DNA from: Candidatus Pacearchaeota archaeon
GTDB taxonomy: Archaea > Nanobdellota > Nanobdellia > Pacearchaeales > GW2011-AR1
Length of the DNA stretch: 6,293 nt
Assembly: GCA_018303895.1 (NCBI GenBank)
Contig: JAGVXJ010000022.1
Coordinates: forward strand, 1 to 6,293
Direction of reading: 5' to 3'
Shown here: positions 4,147-6,293 of the stretch, in pieces
Numbering within the stretch: position 1 is the first letter of the stretch
Layout of the letters: every line of letters starts with the position of its first letter
Program-made: the position numbers and the translations under genes
The notes under the pieces: generated by a model
What the model saw: only the letters and a program-made list of their open reading frames with translations
Told to the model about the DNA's origin: nothing
The model's database searches: none

Positions 4147-5943
4147 ATGATAACACGTGCAGAGTTAATAAAAAAGTATGTTGAATTTTTTAAATCAAAG
4201 AATCATCATCACCTTCCGTCAGCGTCGCTTATTCCAGAAAACGATCCGACTTTATTATTTATCAACGCAGGGATGGTTCCATTAGTCCCATATTTGCTTG
4301 GGCAAAAACATCCTCTTGGAAAAAGATTAGTTGACATACAAAAGTGCATCAGGACAATTGATATCGACGAAGTTGGAGATACTTATCACCATACATTTTT
4401 TGAGATGATGGGAAATTGGAGTTTGGGAGATTACTTTAAAGAAGAAGCAATAAAAATGACTTTTGAATTCCATAATAAAATTTTAAAAATTCCTTTAGAG
4501 AAATATGCCGTAACTGTTTTTGGTGGAGACAAAAGATTTCCGGAAATTCCAAAGGATAAGGAATCTTTTGATATTTGGTTATTATTAGGAATTCCAAAAG
4601 AAAGAATTGCATACATGCCCGAAGGAGTTTTAGAAGCCGAAGATAATTGGTGGGGTCCAGCAGGAGAAATAGGCCCGTGTGGACCATCAACAGAACAATT
4701 TCTTTGGAGAGGAAAAGACAAAGCACCTAAAAAATTTGATCCTAAAGATAATAACTGGGTAGAAATTGGGAACGATGTTTTGATGCAGTATGTAAAAGAT
4801 AAAAACAGAAAATATGTTTTAGCAAATCAAAAAAATGTAGATTTTGGTGGTGGTGTAGAAAGGACATTATGCATCTTAAATGGTTTTGAAGATAATTATC
4901 TTATAGATGTCTGGCAACCAATAATAAAAGAAATAGAAAAACTTTCCGGAAAGAAATATAATGGAAATGAAAAATCGATGAGAATAATTGCCGACCACAT
5001 CAAGGCATCTGTTTTTATCCTCGGAGACGACCATCAAATAAAACCATCAAACAATTCTCAAGGATATATTATTCGACGGTTAATTAGAAGAGCAATTCGT
5101 TACGGAAAAAAATTAGGAATAAAAGAAAATTTCACAAGCAGAGTTGCAAAAGTGATAATTCCAATTTATGTGGATTACACTGAACTTCAGAGAAATCATA
5201 AATTCATCGTTGAACAATTAGACGAAGAAGAAAATAAATTCAATCAGACTTTAGAAAAAGGTTTGAAGATGTTTGAAAAAATTGCACAGGATAAAATTGT
5301 TACGGGTAAAGAAGCATTCTTGCTTTTCCAAAGTTATGGATTCCCGATTGAAATGACTGAAGAACTTGCAGAAGAAAAAGGTTTAACTGTTGATTTGGAA
5401 GAATACAATCAGGAATTTAAAAAACATCAGGATTTAAGCAGAACATCATCGGCAGGAATGTTCAAATCAGGTTTGGCCGATGATTCTGAAGCAACAAAAA
5501 AACTTCACACAGCGACGCATCTTTTAAATGAAGCATTAAGAACAGTTTTGAAAGACAAAAACTTAAAACAAAAAGGTTCAAACATAACTCCAGAAAGATT
5601 AAGATTTGATTTTTCTTTTCCGCGAAAATTAACTGACGAAGAAATTAAAGAAACTGAAAAATTAGTTAATGAAAAAATAAAGCAAGGATTGAATGTTCAT
5701 CGAGTCGAAGTTCCGTTGGAGCAAGCAATGAAATCCGGAGCTCAAGCCGAATTCGGAACAAAATATCCTGAAATGGTTTCTGTTTATACTGTCGAAGATT
5801 CAAAGAATTCAAGCAAGTGGTTTTCAAAAGAAATCTGCACTGGACCTCACGTCAGCAACACGAGAGAACTTGGAAAGTTTAAGATTCTGAAGGAAGAGTC
5901 ATCTGCTTCAGGAATACGCAGAATAAAAGCGGTGCTAGAATAA
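4147..5943 (+). CDS. alaS: Alanine--tRNA ligase, short form without the C-Ala domain
   Basis: Charges tRNA(Ala) with alanine in the cytoplasm and hydrolyses mischarged Ser- or Gly-tRNA(Ala). The class II catalytic core spans about 1-245: motif 1 region ENDPTLLFINAGMVPLVPYL (31-50), motif 2 HHTFFEMMGNWSLGDYFK (81-98) and motif 3 VDFGGGVERTL (231-241). The tRNA-recognition helical domain follows (about 246-440, with RRLIRRAIRYGKKLG at 310-324). The editing domain carries zinc ligands H454-x3-H458 and C564-x3-H568 and ends in SGIRRIKAVLE. At 598 residues it lacks the C-Ala region that takes many homologues to about 875. This end point is, from memory, normal for short AlaRS of CPR bacteria and some DPANN archaea, so the gene looks complete. 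The sequence is of bacterial/CPR type rather than classical archaeal type. Stop at 5941-5943 lies just before the GC shift. Confidence 0.97.
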   Translation: MITRAELIKKYVEFFKSKNHHHLPSASLIPENDPTLLFINAGMVPLVPYLLGQKHPLGKRLVDIQKCIRTIDIDEVGDTYHHTFFEMMGNWSLGDYFKEEAIKMTFEFHNKILKIPLEKYAVTVFGGDKRFPEIPKDKESFDIWLLLGIPKERIAYMPEGVLEAEDNWWGPAGEIGPCGPSTEQFLWRGKDKAPKKFDPKDNNWVEIGNDVLMQYVKDKNRKYVLANQKNVDFGGGVERTLCILNGFEDNYLIDVWQPIIKEIEKLSGKKYNGNEKSMRIIADHIKASVFILGDDHQIKPSNNSQGYIIRRLIRRAIRYGKKLGIKENFTSRVAKVIIPIYVDYTELQRNHKFIVEQLDEEENKFNQTLEKGLKMFEKIAQDKIVTGKEAFLLFQSYGFPIEMTEELAEEKGLTVDLEEYNQEFKKHQDLSRTSSAGMFKSGLADDSEATKKLHTATHLLNEALRTVLKDKNLKQKGSNITPERLRFDFSFPRKLTDEEIKETEKLVNEKIKQGLNVHRVEVPLEQAMKSGAQAEFGTKYPEMVSVYTVEDSKNSSKWFSKEICTGPHVSNTRELGKFKILKEESSASGIRRIKAVLE

Positions 5944-5947
5944 CTTA
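5944..5947. other. Compositional junction: possible contig chimera or foreign insertion boundary
   Basis: The last 300 bases of alaS are about 38% GC by hand count (114 of 300), while 5951-6293 is about 59% (201 of 343). Codon use changes to GCG, GCC, CGC and CCG within a few codons. The exact break could lie a little inside the conserved alaS 3' end. Sequence alone cannot separate misassembly from genuine recombination. Confidence 0.6.
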
Positions 5948-6293
5948 ATGAAGACCGTTCTTATACTCGATGTTGAGAACGGCTCCGCCGGCTCCGCGCT
6001 TGCGCAGATAGAGCAATACAAACAACCGAAACTTTTCGGCGAGATGCGCTCGCACGCGCCGCTTGGTTCGAGAGTTACCGGCGCGCTTTTGTCATCGAAC
6101 ATAAAAAAAGCCGCCGCAAACGCTATACAGCACGCAAGCGAGGTGGCGGCGCGCATGAGATTGCATCCCAAAGCTGCCCCGCTGGGCACGGTCGGCTCGA
6201 TAGCGGTTTTTTTGGCTCCGCCGTGGGGCAGGCCGGATTTAGAGGGAGGCAGGCCGGACTTTATGCCTGAGATGTCGCAGTATTTGCGCGGCG
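5948..6293 (+). CDS. Bacterial (CPR-like) protein N-terminus, possibly PilM/FtsA-like actin fold (partial)
   Basis: An open frame from ATG at 5948 runs 115 codons to the window edge without a stop; the previous in-frame stop is at 5936-5938. It begins MKTVLILDVENGSAGSAL, a beta strand followed by an Asp-containing turn that resembles the phosphate-1 motif of actin-like ATPases. KLFGEMR (28-34) and SIAVFLAPPWG (84-94) are other notable segments. I recall similar starts (LDVENGS... and FLxPPW) in uncharacterised Parcubacteria proteins related to PilM/FtsA, but this is memory, not a search. The high GC and codon use are unlike every other gene here. The start is only four bases after the alaS stop and shows no Shine-Dalgarno, consistent with a join close by. 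Coding status is likely; function is tentative. Confidence 0.7.
   Translation, partial: MKTVLILDVENGSAGSALAQIEQYKQPKLFGEMRSHAPLGSRVTGALLSSNIKKAAANAIQHASEVAARMRLHPKAAPLGTVGSIAVFLAPPWGRPDLEGGRPDFMPEMSQYLRG

Noticed and set aside
4431..4726. Two minus-strand frames opposite alaS
   Set aside because: They lie within the catalytic core of a clear alaS and resemble no protein family.
5941..5943. Premature truncation of alaS at the GC junction
   Set aside because: The protein contains the complete editing domain with both zinc-ligand pairs and ends in GIRRIKAVLE, the expected end of the short AlaRS form.
5935..6189. Minus-strand frame opposite the GC-rich gene
   Set aside because: It overlaps the alaS stop and is a typical antisense frame in GC-rich DNA; the plus-strand frame has a better N-terminal pattern and runs to the edge.

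Overview
The window looks like a low-GC archaeal contig, most likely a DPANN archaeon of the Pacearchaeota/Woesearchaeota kind. The clearest marker is a transcription factor E alpha subunit (winged helix plus zinc ribbon), which bacteria lack. Supporting signs are TATA-type boxes, several apparently leaderless starts, ATGA stop/start overlaps and small lysine-rich proteins. The AlaRS is a short form without the C-Ala domain, as I recall from CPR bacteria and DPANN archaea. The lineage is inferred from gene content only.

Layout. 1-130: start of a small DUF378-like membrane protein on the minus strand, running off the left edge. 131-514: no convincing gene; it holds the TATA box and Shine-Dalgarno of that gene, an exact 58-bp tandem duplication, a perfect 11-bp hairpin and a terminator-like hairpin. 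515-2663: minus-strand operon transcribed in the order TFE alpha, rhomboid protease, SpoIIM-family membrane protein, each junction a 4-base ATGA overlap. 2664-2775: divergent promoter region. 2776-3851: plus-strand pair of small coiled-coil proteins of unknown function, also joined by ATGA. 3852-4146: intergenic, with T-rich termination candidates, a 77-nt element closed by a perfect 9-bp inverted repeat, and a TATA box at about -26 from the next start. 4147-5943: complete alaS.

From 5948 to the right edge composition changes abruptly to about 59% GC (201 of 343 bases from 5951 to 6293, counted by hand), against about 38% in the last 300 bases of alaS. This part encodes the N-terminus of a protein that looks bacterial (CPR/Parcubacteria-like, possibly PilM/FtsA-like actin fold). 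An assembly chimera or a recent foreign insertion are the main explanations, and genes to the right should not be assumed to belong to the archaeon.

The TFE operon couples a general transcription factor to two polytopic membrane proteins, one of them an intramembrane protease. The coiled-coil pair is divergent from it across a 112-bp spacer and may be partners. The window shows no defence system, CRISPR array, tRNA or rRNA. Its less explained parts are the two structured intergenic regions, the coiled-coil pair, the lysine-rich TFE tail and the compositional junction.
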